Assembly (NCBI RefSeq): GCF_003330725.1 | Contig: NZ_CP030840.1 | Coordinates: 2,914,001 to 2,978,000, forward strand | DNA from: Acidisarcina polymorpha | GTDB lineage: Bacteria > Acidobacteriota > Terriglobia > Terriglobales > Acidobacteriaceae | DNA length: 64,000 nucleotides | Direction of reading: 5' to 3' | Shown here: positions 1 through 8,908 of the stretch, piece after piece | Numbering within the stretch: position 1 is the stretch's first letter | Layout of the letters: each line of letters starts with the position of its first letter | Program-made: the position numbers and the translations under genes | The notes under the pieces: generated by a model | Database searches by the model: none | Seen by the model: only the letters and a program-made list of their open reading frames with translations | What the model was told of the DNA's origin: nothing

Positions 1-87
1 TGCCAAGCCTACTGTTTCCGGCTGGATCATCGACCGTCGTGTACGAAGGAATCTCGCCAACTCGACCTTCCGGGCGTTGTCGTCCAC
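1..87 (-). CDS. XRE/MmyB-type transcriptional regulator, 5' end only (copy A)
   Basis: Reading leftward from a GTG at position 87, the frame stays open to the window edge and encodes 29 residues (MDDNARKVELARFLRTRR and onward). They match the N-terminus of the full-length regulator at 60072-60908 in 27 of 29 positions, so this is the start of a second copy whose body lies outside the window. It is divergent from the LysR gene at 229, exactly as in the other copy. The start codon is GTG here and ATG in copy B, with GGAG about nine bases upstream. The family carries an N-terminal helix-turn-helix and a C-terminal MmyB-like ligand-binding domain; only the start of the first is visible here. Confidence 0.8.
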   Translation of the reverse strand, partial: MDDNARKVELARFLRTRRSMIQPETVGLA

Positions 88-97
88 TGCCAGATAC

Positions 98-111
98 TCC
101 TAGTACTAGGA
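98..111. promoter_or_regulatory. Perfect palindrome between divergent MmyB-type and LysR genes (copy A)
   Basis: TCCTAGTACTAGGA is its own reverse complement and lies just upstream of the MmyB-type start (GTG at 87). It is a good candidate operator for autoregulation by a dimeric helix-turn-helix protein. In copy B the equivalent site (60046-60064) keeps only one intact half. Confidence 0.5.
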
Positions 112-228
112 TACGCCATACTCTTGTCGTGGGATGAAGTTCTGCAATACGGTAGTAGAGGTCCTTGGGTGAGGGAATTTGCCTCACCGAACAACGGATC
201 AAGCCGAAACCCACCAGTGAAGGTCTTA

Positions 229-1164
229 ATGCTAGACCTTAATGATGTGCGGGTGTTCACGGTCGTAGCGCGCAAGGGAACGTTTAGCGCCGCGGGCAGA
301 GAGCTACGCCTTCCGACATCGACCATCGCACGTGCGACAACCAGATTGGAAAAGCATTTGGAGGTGCTTCTCCTGAGGAGAAGTCCAAAGGGGGTTTCGC
401 TCACGGATGCAGGCACAGAGTTTCTTGTCAGCTGTAATCAAGCCCTTCGGACGATCAGGATTGGAAGCGAAACGTTACAGGAACGGCGCGTCAATCCCCG
501 CGGTCTCATCAGGGTATGTAGTCCCATCGTTTTAGCTAATGGTCTGCTAGTCCAGATACTCCCTGACTTCTTGCACAAGTTCCCAGAAATCCGTATTGCG
601 ATCGAGACGTACACAGATGACTTCGAGCGAGAGCCAAGGGATGACGTGGACGTATTCTTCAAGATCGTGCCGCCGAGAGACTCAGTGAGGCGTATGCGGA
701 AGTTTCCCAGTACCCTGCGAGGTTTGTTCGCGAGTAGGGAGTATGTTCAGCGTGTTGGGAAGCCGGATCGCCCCGGCGAACTGCTCGCACATGCTTGCAT
801 TGGCGCAGAGACGTGGCAATTGACGAACGGCTCGTCTCAAGTTACCGAAGTAGCCCCGACATTCCGGGTCACTACTTGCGATCCAGTCGTCATGTGCGAT
901 CTGGTGTTACGGGGTCTGGGCATTGCGATCCTACCGCTCTATATGGCTAGACAACCAGCAATTTTTCGGCGGCTCGTTCCGCTATTGCCTCAGTGGCATC
1001 CGAGACCTGCCATAATCTCGGCCCTATACTTCGGTCCAGCTGCGTTGGCGCCTAAGATCAAAGTCTTCTTGGACTTCGTGGGAGAGATCCTTGGTACAGA
1101 CCGGGATCCACGTGTCAGAGATGCGCCCTTTGAGGGATTGTTCGGAAAACCCGACGAAGCGTAG
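229..1164 (+). CDS. LysR-family transcriptional regulator (copy A)
   Basis: This is a 311-residue LysR-type regulator. The N-terminus (MLDLNDVRVFTVVARKGTFS) is the classic winged helix-turn-helix start, residues about 20-60 hold the recognition helix and dimerisation helix, and the rest is the LysR substrate-binding domain. I chose the ATG at 229 because family alignments begin there; the frame stays open upstream to a TTG at 124, but that extension does not resemble the family. It is divergent from the MmyB-type gene. Copy B (58995-59930) differs at about 34 of 311 positions by eye, mostly in the effector domain, so the two proteins may answer different ligands. The target is unknown; the neighbouring oxidoreductase and hydrolase genes suggest control of aromatic or detoxification genes (inference). 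Confidence 0.9.
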   Translation: MLDLNDVRVFTVVARKGTFSAAGRELRLPTSTIARATTRLEKHLEVLLLRRSPKGVSLTDAGTEFLVSCNQALRTIRIGSETLQERRVNPRGLIRVCSPIVLANGLLVQILPDFLHKFPEIRIAIETYTDDFEREPRDDVDVFFKIVPPRDSVRRMRKFPSTLRGLFASREYVQRVGKPDRPGELLAHACIGAETWQLTNGSSQVTEVAPTFRVTTCDPVVMCDLVLRGLGIAILPLYMARQPAIFRRLVPLLPQWHPRPAIISALYFGPAALAPKIKVFLDFVGEILGTDRDPRVRDAPFEGLFGKPDEA

Positions 1165-1174
1165 CCCTGTGCCA

Positions 1175-2234
1175 TCAGCTGGCCACAGTATACGTTTCAT
1201 GCGTTGCTGTAGGGGAGTAAACGCCGGGCATGCCGTCCGATTGGAACCTCCCTCCGACCACGTGCAATGTCTCGCCAATAAATCCGGCAGCGAATCCATG
1301 ACGGGTGATCTGTACGTGTGGGAGAGTCGCCCACGTTTGTGCAGAGGGGTCGTATAACTCAAATGCCCAGAATGACTCCTTAATCTTTGCTGTCTCGTAC
1401 TCACCACCCGTGACATAGATGCGCCCGTTATAGGCAGCTCCATTTACGTCCCCACGGTTAGTGGGCGCGCGGCCCACGAGACTCCAGATGTCTTGTTCGG
1501 GATCGTACATCTCGATCAGATCAGTGATGGAAGCCATATTCACGAAGACTAAACCGATTCTGCCGTTGAGAGCATAAATTTTTCCTCCGACAGCAGCCGC
1601 CAAGTAGTGATTTCGAGGCGTCGGCATAGATTCCCTTTGTCTCCATGTGTCGGTTCTAGGATTGTATTCGTCGACGAATCCCGTAACGGTCTGGCCGCCG
1701 GGAGTCGCGAGGGGGATCGGCTTTGCAGTGCTGCCATCCACACTTGAACTGACTCCACCAACAACGTAGATTTTGTCCCCTACTGTCACCGCATAGCCGG
1801 CGCCATGTGGACGTGGTAGGGGGAGCAAGACGCTTGTATGTGTTGGCGCCGGGAGTGTACTCCCATGAACCATCCGTTGGTTGCCACGACATCTTTGGTT
1901 GGCCGCCGAGAGTAAATCCTCCGAAGATGTAAATCTTCCCGTCGTGCGCGGATGCCATGAGGTGATGTGCAGGCATGGGCATGTCACGCAGCGTTGACCA
2001 GTGTGAACCTTCAGAGTCGAATCGAAACGCGGCTCCATATGGGACTTCCCCAGCAGCATCGTTCAGACCGCCAAACACATACAAGCTCCGGTCCACAGTA
2101 ACGCCTGCCACTTCCCCCATTGCCTTGGGCATGGGAGGGGCCATCTGCCACTTTTCCTCCAGTAGCCATTTGGCTTCGCGCCACGTCAGGTAGTGAAGCA
2201 TAGAGACCCGCGCAGACTCCCGTAAACAGAGCAC
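1175..2234 (-). pseudogene. Kelch-repeat beta-propeller protein, frameshifted
   Basis: Two overlapping frames together encode one kelch protein. The 5' part (2234 to about 1820) contains the motif RSLYVFGG and a second blade with GKIYIFGG; the 3' part (about 1820 to 1175) continues with DKIYVVGG, GKIYALNG, GRIYVTGG and ETLHVVGG. The switch falls at a run of five G on the plus strand, 1819-1823 (five C in the gene); removing one base restores a continuous frame. Kelch propellers bind proteins or sugars and are often secreted; no signal peptide is visible, and the true start may have been lost. The last codon lies 11 bases from the end of the convergent LysR gene. A shorter, internally deleted copy lies at 58829-58994. 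A sequencing error in the homopolymer is an alternative to real decay. Confidence 0.8.
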
Positions 2235-2299
2235 CGGCGGCGTGTGTATCTCGTCATCTGCGAACCCATCCCTCTGTTCTGAGTAAAGATGAAAGCGAG

Positions 2300-3334
2300 C
2301 TATTTGCGGCTGCCATCGCGGAGTGAATCGGGGAGGGCAACGGCTTGCATTCCTACCCTTTGAAACAAAGCCGTCATCTGCTGATCAGTCCCCGATTGCT
2401 TGAGGTCTGCAGGCGGGAGCACTCGAGACTTCGCAGGGACTCCGAATTCGGTAATGACGCGCTCGAAGCCTCCTGGTAGGTAAAAATTGAGAAGTCTTGC
2501 TTGATGCGAGTCCACTCGAAAACTATGAACACACCTAGCAGGAATGTATGCGAGAGCTCCGGCCTTAGCATTCAATCTCGTTCCTCCTGCGATCATCGTG
2601 AGTTCGCCCTCGATTACATAGATCACCTCATCCTGCTCATGAGTATGTGGCGGTGGGCCCGCGTCCTTCGGGCAAAATTCTTCCATCAGTGAGTAGGAGC
2701 CTCCCGTCTGTTCGGCTGTCGCGAGAATGGTCCACAGAACGCCCTGTGACCAGTAGGCCCGAGCGTTGTTCACATTGACCCCGTAAGGCTTGATTGGATT
2801 GACGGTGCTCGGCTTCGTCACCATGTTCTCTTTGGTTGGGGGATCCGCAAACGGCAGGGCCACGCCAGCGATTTGGCCGAATTCGCGCGAGCACTCCTCA
2901 ACCATCCATCGAGGAGGCATTGGAGTCGATCCTGGTACCGGCGGTTTACGCTCTGCTGCAGGCATAGCAAGGCTCATGAGCAGCATTTCGAATCCACCAG
3001 GAGTGTAGAAATTTAGAAGACGCGAGTTGGGGGCATCCACAGTGAAGCTGTGTTCGACAAGCCGGGGCACCGAAACCAGAGTACCCGGCCCGGCTTTTAC
3101 CGTCTCGCCACCGGCATTGAACGTGCAATGACCTTCAAGAACGTAGAGCCCCTCGTCCGAAGGGTGACTGTGAGTAGGAGGACCACCAATACCTGTTCCG
3201 CACACCTGCTCCATGAAGCAGAAGTTGCCATTTGTCAGGAAACTGCCCGCCAAGGGCATCCAGAGATTATCGATGAGCCAAAAAGCTGGGCTGTTTTCAT
3301 TGGTGAGTACATATGGTGAAATCGGCTCGTTCAC
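2300..3334 (-). CDS. Bicupin protein, quercetin 2,3-dioxygenase-like
   Basis: 344 residues with two cupin domains. Domain 1 (about 45-120) has GGPPTHSHPSDEGLYVLEG and domain 2 (about 220-295) has GPPPHTHEQDEVIYVIEG; both supply the HxH...E metal ligands plus the second-motif histidine (EHSF, VHSF), so both sites look metal-competent. Each domain ends in a similar NFYTPGGFE / NFYLPGGFE segment, showing internal duplication. Family members are mononuclear metal dioxygenases or isomerases, and the substrate cannot be read from the sequence. The start is GTG at 3334 with AAAGGA just upstream; there is no signal peptide, so it is probably cytoplasmic. It lies in the same orientation as, and upstream of, the kelch pseudogene. 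Confidence 0.85.
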   Translation of the reverse strand: MNEPISPYVLTNENSPAFWLIDNLWMPLAGSFLTNGNFCFMEQVCGTGIGGPPTHSHPSDEGLYVLEGHCTFNAGGETVKAGPGTLVSVPRLVEHSFTVDAPNSRLLNFYTPGGFEMLLMSLAMPAAERKPPVPGSTPMPPRWMVEECSREFGQIAGVALPFADPPTKENMVTKPSTVNPIKPYGVNVNNARAYWSQGVLWTILATAEQTGGSYSLMEEFCPKDAGPPPHTHEQDEVIYVIEGELTMIAGGTRLNAKAGALAYIPARCVHSFRVDSHQARLLNFYLPGGFERVITEFGVPAKSRVLPPADLKQSGTDQQMTALFQRVGMQAVALPDSLRDGSRK

Positions 3335-4173
3335 TCGGTCCTTTCGTACCCACCTTCAGGATTCGTCTCAATTAGCAGCCAAATGTGGCGCTTAGGCGAG
3401 CTCATGGATAATCACTTGAAGTGCAACATAGGTTGCTAAAAACTAGAGTCGCGCTCACTGGAATACGTAATTCATCTTACATCCCAATGCTGGACAGTAG
3501 GAGAAGCAAGTTGACGCCACCACCGGTGACCTAGGTGAGAACATGAAGAAACTGAGGACTCTCAGGAAGCTCTTTTCTTGCGAAACAGATTTGCGGGCAC
3601 GCAACAGCGGGTGAACTACCCAGCAAATCGCAATGGATGATGTGCCCGTCGCGTTGCGCATAGGCGCCTTACTTTCGCTTTTGTTGAGCGATCTGGTCGG
3701 CTGCATTTCCCTGCGCGCCTGGGCAGGAACAATTAGGTGGAATTGGCTGAAGGCCCCGCATCCTTATCCTGGGCAGAGCAACCATACGAGTTTAAGGATC
3801 ATCTTTATGACGACCGTCTGTTCACGCCTCCAGATGGGCGCGCGCCTTTGCGATCTCTGAACTTGTGGATGACACCAGTCTAGAGAAGATCATGCATTGG
3901 AACGCGGATCGGCTTTTTCAAAGCTTACCTACAATTAGCCGATCTTAACCCAATGTTGGGATAGATCGTCGCCCGTCCACCAGCACAGTGAAGACGCTTC
4001 TTTCAATCGAGCCTTTCTGGAGATAAGCCGATGACATAGCAGTGTTCCACGATCACGAGGCGACATTGCTCTGCCCCGAGGATTGTCAGTGAATTTGCAA
4101 CATCGCGAAATTGGGATAAGCTTCCACGATGTATAGTTCCTGACCATGCGTCGAGCTCAATTAGGGAAGCTGT
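3335..4173. other. Intergenic, probable decayed coding remnant
   Basis: No intact gene is recognised. Around 3742-3870 the plus strand has a short open stretch with coding-like composition (ELAEGPASLSWAEQPYEF and onward, then a stop) whose family I cannot name. The last 60 bases before 4174 should hold the promoter of the regulator gene. Confidence 0.4.
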
Positions 4174-5979
4174 ATGAATAGTGCCAAAGAAGAAGTATCC
4201 AGTCAGGCAATAGCCACCGAGTTGGAGCGGCTCTGCGAGAGCGCGACCTTTAGAAACTCCCCTCGCCTATGCCGCTTCCTGCGTTATACAGTTGAATCGG
4301 CGATGCGGGGCGAAGGCGAGAAGCTCAAGGAATATGTGATCGGGACGGACGTCTACGATCGTCGCCATCCGTATTATCCAAGCCAGGACTCGATCGTACG
4401 TACCGAAGCAAAGCGGCTCCGCAATAAACTCAAAGAATATTACGATACCGAGGGATTAGAGGACGAGGTCCTCATCTACTATCGCACCGGAAACTACCAG
4501 CCGATCTTTCGGCGGAGCGAACGTCGTTCAGACACGACCAAAATGCCAGCCGAAAAGACGGCGGCAGCCCCGAACGAAACGTCTCCGGGCGTCACCATTG
4601 CGGTTCTCCCTTTTAGGCATCAAAAAGGGGATAGTGAAGCCGCGGCTATCGCTGCCGGCATCACGGATGATCTCATCTTTCTCATTACCTCGACGGATGG
4701 GTGTCGCGTCATGGCCTCGCAATCTGTTGCTCTGGTACATTCGCGCACTTCAGACGTGGCGCTCTTGAGCAGCGTTCTCAACGTTGATCAGGTCATCACC
4801 GGCAGCGTTCGCAAAGATGCAACGCATGTTCGGGTTTCCGTAACAGGTGTTCATCCCTCCGGGCTTGAAACCTGGTCAGAAAGGTTCGACTTTACCACCA
4901 ACAAGAACGACCTTATGATTTTGGAAGAGCAGACCGCGTCGGCCATTATGGCACGAATTGGACCCCACGAATCTGTCTTGCGCCATATGCAGGCGAGAGT
5001 CCCGACAGTCTGTCTCTCAACCTTCCCTGAGATACTCAGCGCGGAAGCAGCGATGGATCAAGGTACATCTGCGTCGCTGCGGAGCGCAATCTTCAAGTTT
5101 AAGAACTTAGCTGCGCGCCAGCCTCAATCTGCGCGTATTCAATGTGGGATGACTCAGTGCTACTACTCTTTGGCTCTACTTGGAGAGAGATTAACACCAG
5201 AGGAATTGCAAGAAGCAAAGATCGCAGCCGTAAGGGCCCTGCAGCTCGATCCAGAAATGGGAGAAGCTCATGCTGCGATGGGTTGCTCTCACCTCCTGGA
5301 GCTCAACGGCGAGGGGGCAGAAGAAGCATTTCGACATGCCCTCACCTTGAGAGAAAGTCCGAACATCCGCCAAGCGTATGCCGACCAGCTAATGACCCTC
5401 GGTCGATTCGAAGATGCTGCGATCCAGCTTACAAATTCCCGTCGTGTGGATCCATTCTCCCATCGTCAGCGAGTTTCGACAGCGCGGTTGCGCTATTTGA
5501 CTTGGCATCCGAACGACGAACCCGATGTTCTTCGAGAAGAGATTCAGTACGGCCCTGCTCCTACGCAGGTGCTTCTTTTCGAGGCGGAACTGTTGCTTCG
5601 CAAGGGGAGGGAGGCCGATGCAGCTAATTTGGCTGACACGATCCTGCGGAACTCAGATCCAAGCTCCGCCATGCTGTCAGACTTAGCCGCAATCCTGGCC
5701 CTTGCGGGGTTAACAGACAAAGCTCGAGAACTGGTTGATCGTTTTCAGCTACTGAGCCAAGATGCCTTGGTGAGCAGTACGTATCAGGCTCGGCTTTGCA
5801 TGGCCCTCCGTGACCGGGAAGCCTGCCGCAGTTTTCTCAAAGTTGCTGTCGCTCAACAGGAGCCGCAACTTTGCTGGCTGGCAATTGACCCTAAACTCCA
5901 AGACCTTCGAGGCGATTCCATCATTAGCCACGCCAACCAAGTTTCGCGAGGGCCAGGCACCGGCTGGGCTAACAGTTAG
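4174..5979 (+). CDS. Regulatory protein with FlgO/TolB-like domain and TPR repeats
   Basis: 601 residues in three parts. Residues 1-115 form a domain widespread in Acidobacteriota (ATFRNSPRLCRFLRY, then KEYVIGTDVYDR and SIVRTEAKRLRNKLKEYY), probably a DNA- or protein-binding helical module. Residues about 140-270 (VTIAVLPFRHQKGDSEAAAI, GITDDLIFLI, VITGSVRKD) match the FlgO/TolB N-terminal-like domain found in adenylate-cyclase and TPR regulators. Residues about 320-480 hold TPR-like helices. No membrane segment is visible. It ends 39 bases before an EmrA-EmrB-TolC set on the same strand, so it is probably its regulator or first gene (inference). The same N-terminal domain recurs in the protein at 36799-38130, also next to a transport gene. 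Its last 11 bases are the palindrome CTAACAGTTAG. Confidence 0.75.
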   Translation: MNSAKEEVSSQAIATELERLCESATFRNSPRLCRFLRYTVESAMRGEGEKLKEYVIGTDVYDRRHPYYPSQDSIVRTEAKRLRNKLKEYYDTEGLEDEVLIYYRTGNYQPIFRRSERRSDTTKMPAEKTAAAPNETSPGVTIAVLPFRHQKGDSEAAAIAAGITDDLIFLITSTDGCRVMASQSVALVHSRTSDVALLSSVLNVDQVITGSVRKDATHVRVSVTGVHPSGLETWSERFDFTTNKNDLMILEEQTASAIMARIGPHESVLRHMQARVPTVCLSTFPEILSAEAAMDQGTSASLRSAIFKFKNLAARQPQSARIQCGMTQCYYSLALLGERLTPEELQEAKIAAVRALQLDPEMGEAHAAMGCSHLLELNGEGAEEAFRHALTLRESPNIRQAYADQLMTLGRFEDAAIQLTNSRRVDPFSHRQRVSTARLRYLTWHPNDEPDVLREEIQYGPAPTQVLLFEAELLLRKGREADAANLADTILRNSDPSSAMLSDLAAILALAGLTDKARELVDRFQLLSQDALVSSTYQARLCMALRDREACRSFLKVAVAQQEPQLCWLAIDPKLQDLRGDSIISHANQVSRGPGTGWANS

Positions 5980-6018
5980 CTAGCCTTACCTCACTCCATT
6001 GATGCACTAGGAAATGAC

Positions 6019-7185
6019 ATGATCCTTGGTAAGCAAGGGGGATTGCCATCTGTGAGCGTAAAGCCGCGAAGCTTCATTATCCCAGTGTTGATCTTAGTTG
6101 CGGCTGGCGCTCTGTTCGCGATCATCGCGCGGCGTTGGGTGTATTGGCAGTCGAGCGCGGCGACCGAGAAGACCGACGATGCGTATGTGCGGGCCAACAT
6201 CGTGCCATTGAGCACACGCATCTCTGACACGTTGCACGATTTGAACGTTAATGACTATCAGACCGTTCGTGCCGGTCAATTGGTGGCAAAACTCGACGAT
6301 AAAGATTACCGGTCTGAGCTTGACCAAGCTGAGTCGAGTCTCGACGCCGCTAACGCCGCCCTGCAGGACAATCAAGTCCAGAAGCAGGTGCAGAGAGCTT
6401 CAATCGCTGCCGCTCAGCAACAGGTGGAGGAGGCTGTCAGCGCCGAGTCTACGGCAGCGGCCAACGTCGCAACTGCCAATTCGGAGGTAGTTCGAGCCGA
6501 TGAGGAGCGTCAGCGGCAGGAGGCTCTCTACGCGGAGAACGCGGCAACACGCCAGACGCTTGAAAAGGCAGTCGCAGACAGCCGCCGCGCCCACGCGAAT
6601 TTGGATGGGGCGGAAAGCGACCGGATGAAAGCGGCTGCGACGGTTCAGCAAGCTCGTGCGACGGTGCTGGGAGATGAACGAACCTTGAAACTGCTGAACA
6701 GCAAGGATGAAGACTATAGGGCTAGCATCCGCGAAAGGGCGGCTGCAGTTGACACAGCGCAGGTGCAGTTGAATTATACGAAAATCTACGCGCCGGCAGA
6801 CGGGCGGGTGGGGGAACGAAAAGTCTTCCCGGGCCAGCTCGTTTCACCCGGACTTGAAGTGATCTCGCTCGTGGAAGGGGTCACATGGATTGAAGCTAAC
6901 TACCAAGAGACACAGTTGGCCGGCATGCGTGTTGGCGACGCGGCAGACATTCACATCGATGCGATGCCTTCTTACTCCTTCCATGGCCATGTGATGGAGA
7001 TTGCCCCCACCAGTGGTGCGGCTGGGTCGCTACTTCCCCCTGAAAACGCGACAGGAAACTTCACCAAGGTAGTGCAGCGGCTACCGGTTAAGGTGGCAAT
7101 CGATTCGGGAAGCGTTTCGGCAAACCAGCTGCAGCCCGGCCTGTCAGCAGAGGTCTACATACACGCTTCTGGGGCAAGACATTGA
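6019..7185 (+). CDS. emrA: HlyD/EmrA-family periplasmic adaptor of a tripartite efflux pump
   Basis: 388 residues. One membrane anchor (about 16-38) is followed by the first half of the lipoyl domain (EKTDDAYVRANIVPLSTRIS), a long alanine/glutamine-rich coiled-coil hairpin (about 90-240), the second lipoyl half (NYTKIYAPADGRVGERKVFP) and a beta-barrel domain with VTWIEANYQETQLAGMRVG, a signature of the EmrA subgroup. It links an inner-membrane MFS exporter to an outer-membrane channel. The next gene overlaps its stop codon by 4 bases (TTGA), indicating translational coupling, and a TolC-like gene follows. The substrate is unknown; relatives export hydrophobic uncouplers, antibiotics or fatty acids. 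Confidence 0.92.
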   Translation: MILGKQGGLPSVSVKPRSFIIPVLILVAAGALFAIIARRWVYWQSSAATEKTDDAYVRANIVPLSTRISDTLHDLNVNDYQTVRAGQLVAKLDDKDYRSELDQAESSLDAANAALQDNQVQKQVQRASIAAAQQQVEEAVSAESTAAANVATANSEVVRADEERQRQEALYAENAATRQTLEKAVADSRRAHANLDGAESDRMKAAATVQQARATVLGDERTLKLLNSKDEDYRASIRERAAAVDTAQVQLNYTKIYAPADGRVGERKVFPGQLVSPGLEVISLVEGVTWIEANYQETQLAGMRVGDAADIHIDAMPSYSFHGHVMEIAPTSGAAGSLLPPENATGNFTKVVQRLPVKVAIDSGSVSANQLQPGLSAEVYIHASGARH

Positions 7186-8906
7186 GCACGTCGCGCAGCG
7201 GGAACAATCCGGCGGAGGATGTACCGGAGGCAACTGCGTCGCGGCAAGCGGCGGAAGATCGCCACGCACAGTCAGAAAGATCACAGCCACAGCAGGATAC
7301 GGAGCCGAAGCAGGGCGATGAGCAGTCTCAGGAGCAGAAACGGGTTCCATGGCTTGGTATCGCCGCGGTTATGCTCGGCCTGAGCACCTCTGTCCTTCTA
7401 GGACAATTTATAAGCATAGGCCTGGCGGATATTGAAGGAGCTCAGCACCTGAGCAAAGATCAGGGTGCTTGGCTTGCGGCGGTCTACAACGCGGGGCAGA
7501 TGTTCATTGGACCCATGACGGTCTACATTGGCGGGCTTCTGGGTCCTCGAAAGGTGCTGCTGGTCGCAGCGCCGACCGTGGCAATCTCAGCTTTGTTACT
7601 CGGTCTGACAACGTCTTATCCGATTATGCTCACGCTCTTAGCCATTGCAGGCCTGGGCTGTGGCAGCTTCTATCCACTCACCCTGACCTTTGTAGCGAGA
7701 AGCCTTCCGAGGCCCTTGTTTCTCTTCGGCATCGCCGCGTATGGCTTCGACGTGGTGAGTTCTCTCCACGTCGCCGCCCTGCTGGAAGGTTGGTACATGC
7801 AGTATCTTTCGTGGCATTGGATCTACTGGCAGCCGGCTCTTATGGCGCTGGGTATGTGGGCCCTGGTACAAGCCGGAATTCCGTCCGATCCTACGTCCAG
7901 CGTCGACACTGCAAAGCTTCGGCCCTCATGGCAAAGCTTCGTTTATGCAAGTCTTGGATTGGTGTGTCTATTTCTTCTTCTCAGTCAAGGGGTACGACTG
8001 AACTGGGGGACCTCAGGCGGAGTAGCTGCGCTAGCGGCGGCGGGCGCGTTTCTGCTGCTTGCGTCCCTGATCAGCCATCTCTTGCAGCCAAACCCGCTCG
8101 TTGATCTTCGTTTCATTTTCCGGCGCAATATCCTGCTGCTCAGCATCTGCCTGTGCGTCCTCCGGTTCAGTCTGCTGTCTTCCGCGCAGCTTGTACCGAC
8201 GTTCCTTTCCACCGCGCAACACTTTATTCCTTTACAGACCGGGTCGGTGTTGGCCTGGGTCGCCTTGCCTTCGCTTCTCTGCGGAGTGCTGGCCGCCGTC
8301 TTCATGAAGTATGTGGACCCACGCCTCTTGCTGGCCTTTGGTTTTCTGCTCACCGGTTCAGCTTGCCTTTGGGATAACGAACTCACCTCGCTATGGTCGC
8401 GGCAAAACTTTTTCCCAACCGAGCTTCTCATCGGAGTGGGCGCAGCCATCTCGGTCGTCAGCCTGGTGGGCTGCATCGTGTTGGAAATTGTGAATTCCGG
8501 TGCGGTCAAGCAACCGATCGATACGTTGACCTTCGTGGCATGGTTCCATACCGTTCGGCTGTTCGGTGGTGAGATCGTATCGACGCTTATGGGATACCTC
8601 CTCTTCGCGCGCTTTCGCTTTCATTTCAGCAGGCTGGCCGACCTCGTCAATACGAGTCGTGCCGCGACAGCGACGCAGTTGCTTGGCATGACCAGGACCA
8701 TTGCCATGCAGAGTCCGAGCGCAGGATCGTCCCTGGCGCTAACCGGGGCGCTGTTGGCGAACCGCGCTGAGAGGCAAACCGTAACCCTTACGATTGAAGA
8801 CGCCTACATCCTCGAAGCCCTGGTGATTGCGATAGCCCTGGTATTAGTAGCGTTGATCGGACGCGAGCCGCTTCAATTTAAGGACTTGCTGAAGGATGAG
8901 CAATAG
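7182..8906 (+). CDS. emrB: MFS drug:H+ antiporter, DHA2 (EmrB/QacA) family
   Basis: 574 residues. A charged N-terminal tail of about 55 residues (rich in Q, E and R) precedes some 14 hydrophobic segments, the number expected for DHA2 transporters. The translation start is a TTG inside the stop of the adaptor gene, so expression is likely coupled to it. The long polar N-terminus is unusual for EmrB. The family uses the proton gradient to expel drugs or lipophilic compounds into the adaptor/channel conduit. The TolC-like gene begins 3 bases after the stop. The GC-rich reading frame is clean, with no sign of decay. Confidence 0.9.
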   Translation: MSTSRSGNNPAEDVPEATASRQAAEDRHAQSERSQPQQDTEPKQGDEQSQEQKRVPWLGIAAVMLGLSTSVLLGQFISIGLADIEGAQHLSKDQGAWLAAVYNAGQMFIGPMTVYIGGLLGPRKVLLVAAPTVAISALLLGLTTSYPIMLTLLAIAGLGCGSFYPLTLTFVARSLPRPLFLFGIAAYGFDVVSSLHVAALLEGWYMQYLSWHWIYWQPALMALGMWALVQAGIPSDPTSSVDTAKLRPSWQSFVYASLGLVCLFLLLSQGVRLNWGTSGGVAALAAAGAFLLLASLISHLLQPNPLVDLRFIFRRNILLLSICLCVLRFSLLSSAQLVPTFLSTAQHFIPLQTGSVLAWVALPSLLCGVLAAVFMKYVDPRLLLAFGFLLTGSACLWDNELTSLWSRQNFFPTELLIGVGAAISVVSLVGCIVLEIVNSGAVKQPIDTLTFVAWFHTVRLFGGEIVSTLMGYLLFARFRFHFSRLADLVNTSRAATATQLLGMTRTIAMQSPSAGSSLALTGALLANRAERQTVTLTIEDAYILEALVIAIALVLVALIGREPLQFKDLLKDEQ

Positions 8907-8908
8907 AG

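Larger units (their letters stand above)
1..1215. repeat. Left arm of a large inverted duplication
   Basis: This stretch is the reverse complement of about 58950-60158. Start of the MmyB-type gene (87 versus 60072), start of LysR (229 versus 59930) and end of LysR (1164 versus 58995) all sum to 60159, so there is no net insertion or deletion over 1164 bases. Similarity continues into the kelch gene to about 1215, where the right copy has a deletion. The true left limit lies outside the window. Confidence 0.9.

Noticed and set aside
124-228. N-terminal extension of the LysR gene to TTG 124 (and 60035 in copy B)
   Set aside because: The 35 extra residues are far less conserved between the copies than the rest, and LysR proteins start at the chosen ATG.
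7469-8509. Long frames on both strands inside the MFS transporter gene
   Set aside because: The transporter frame alone has the expected membrane-segment pattern; the others are basic, repetitive shadows.
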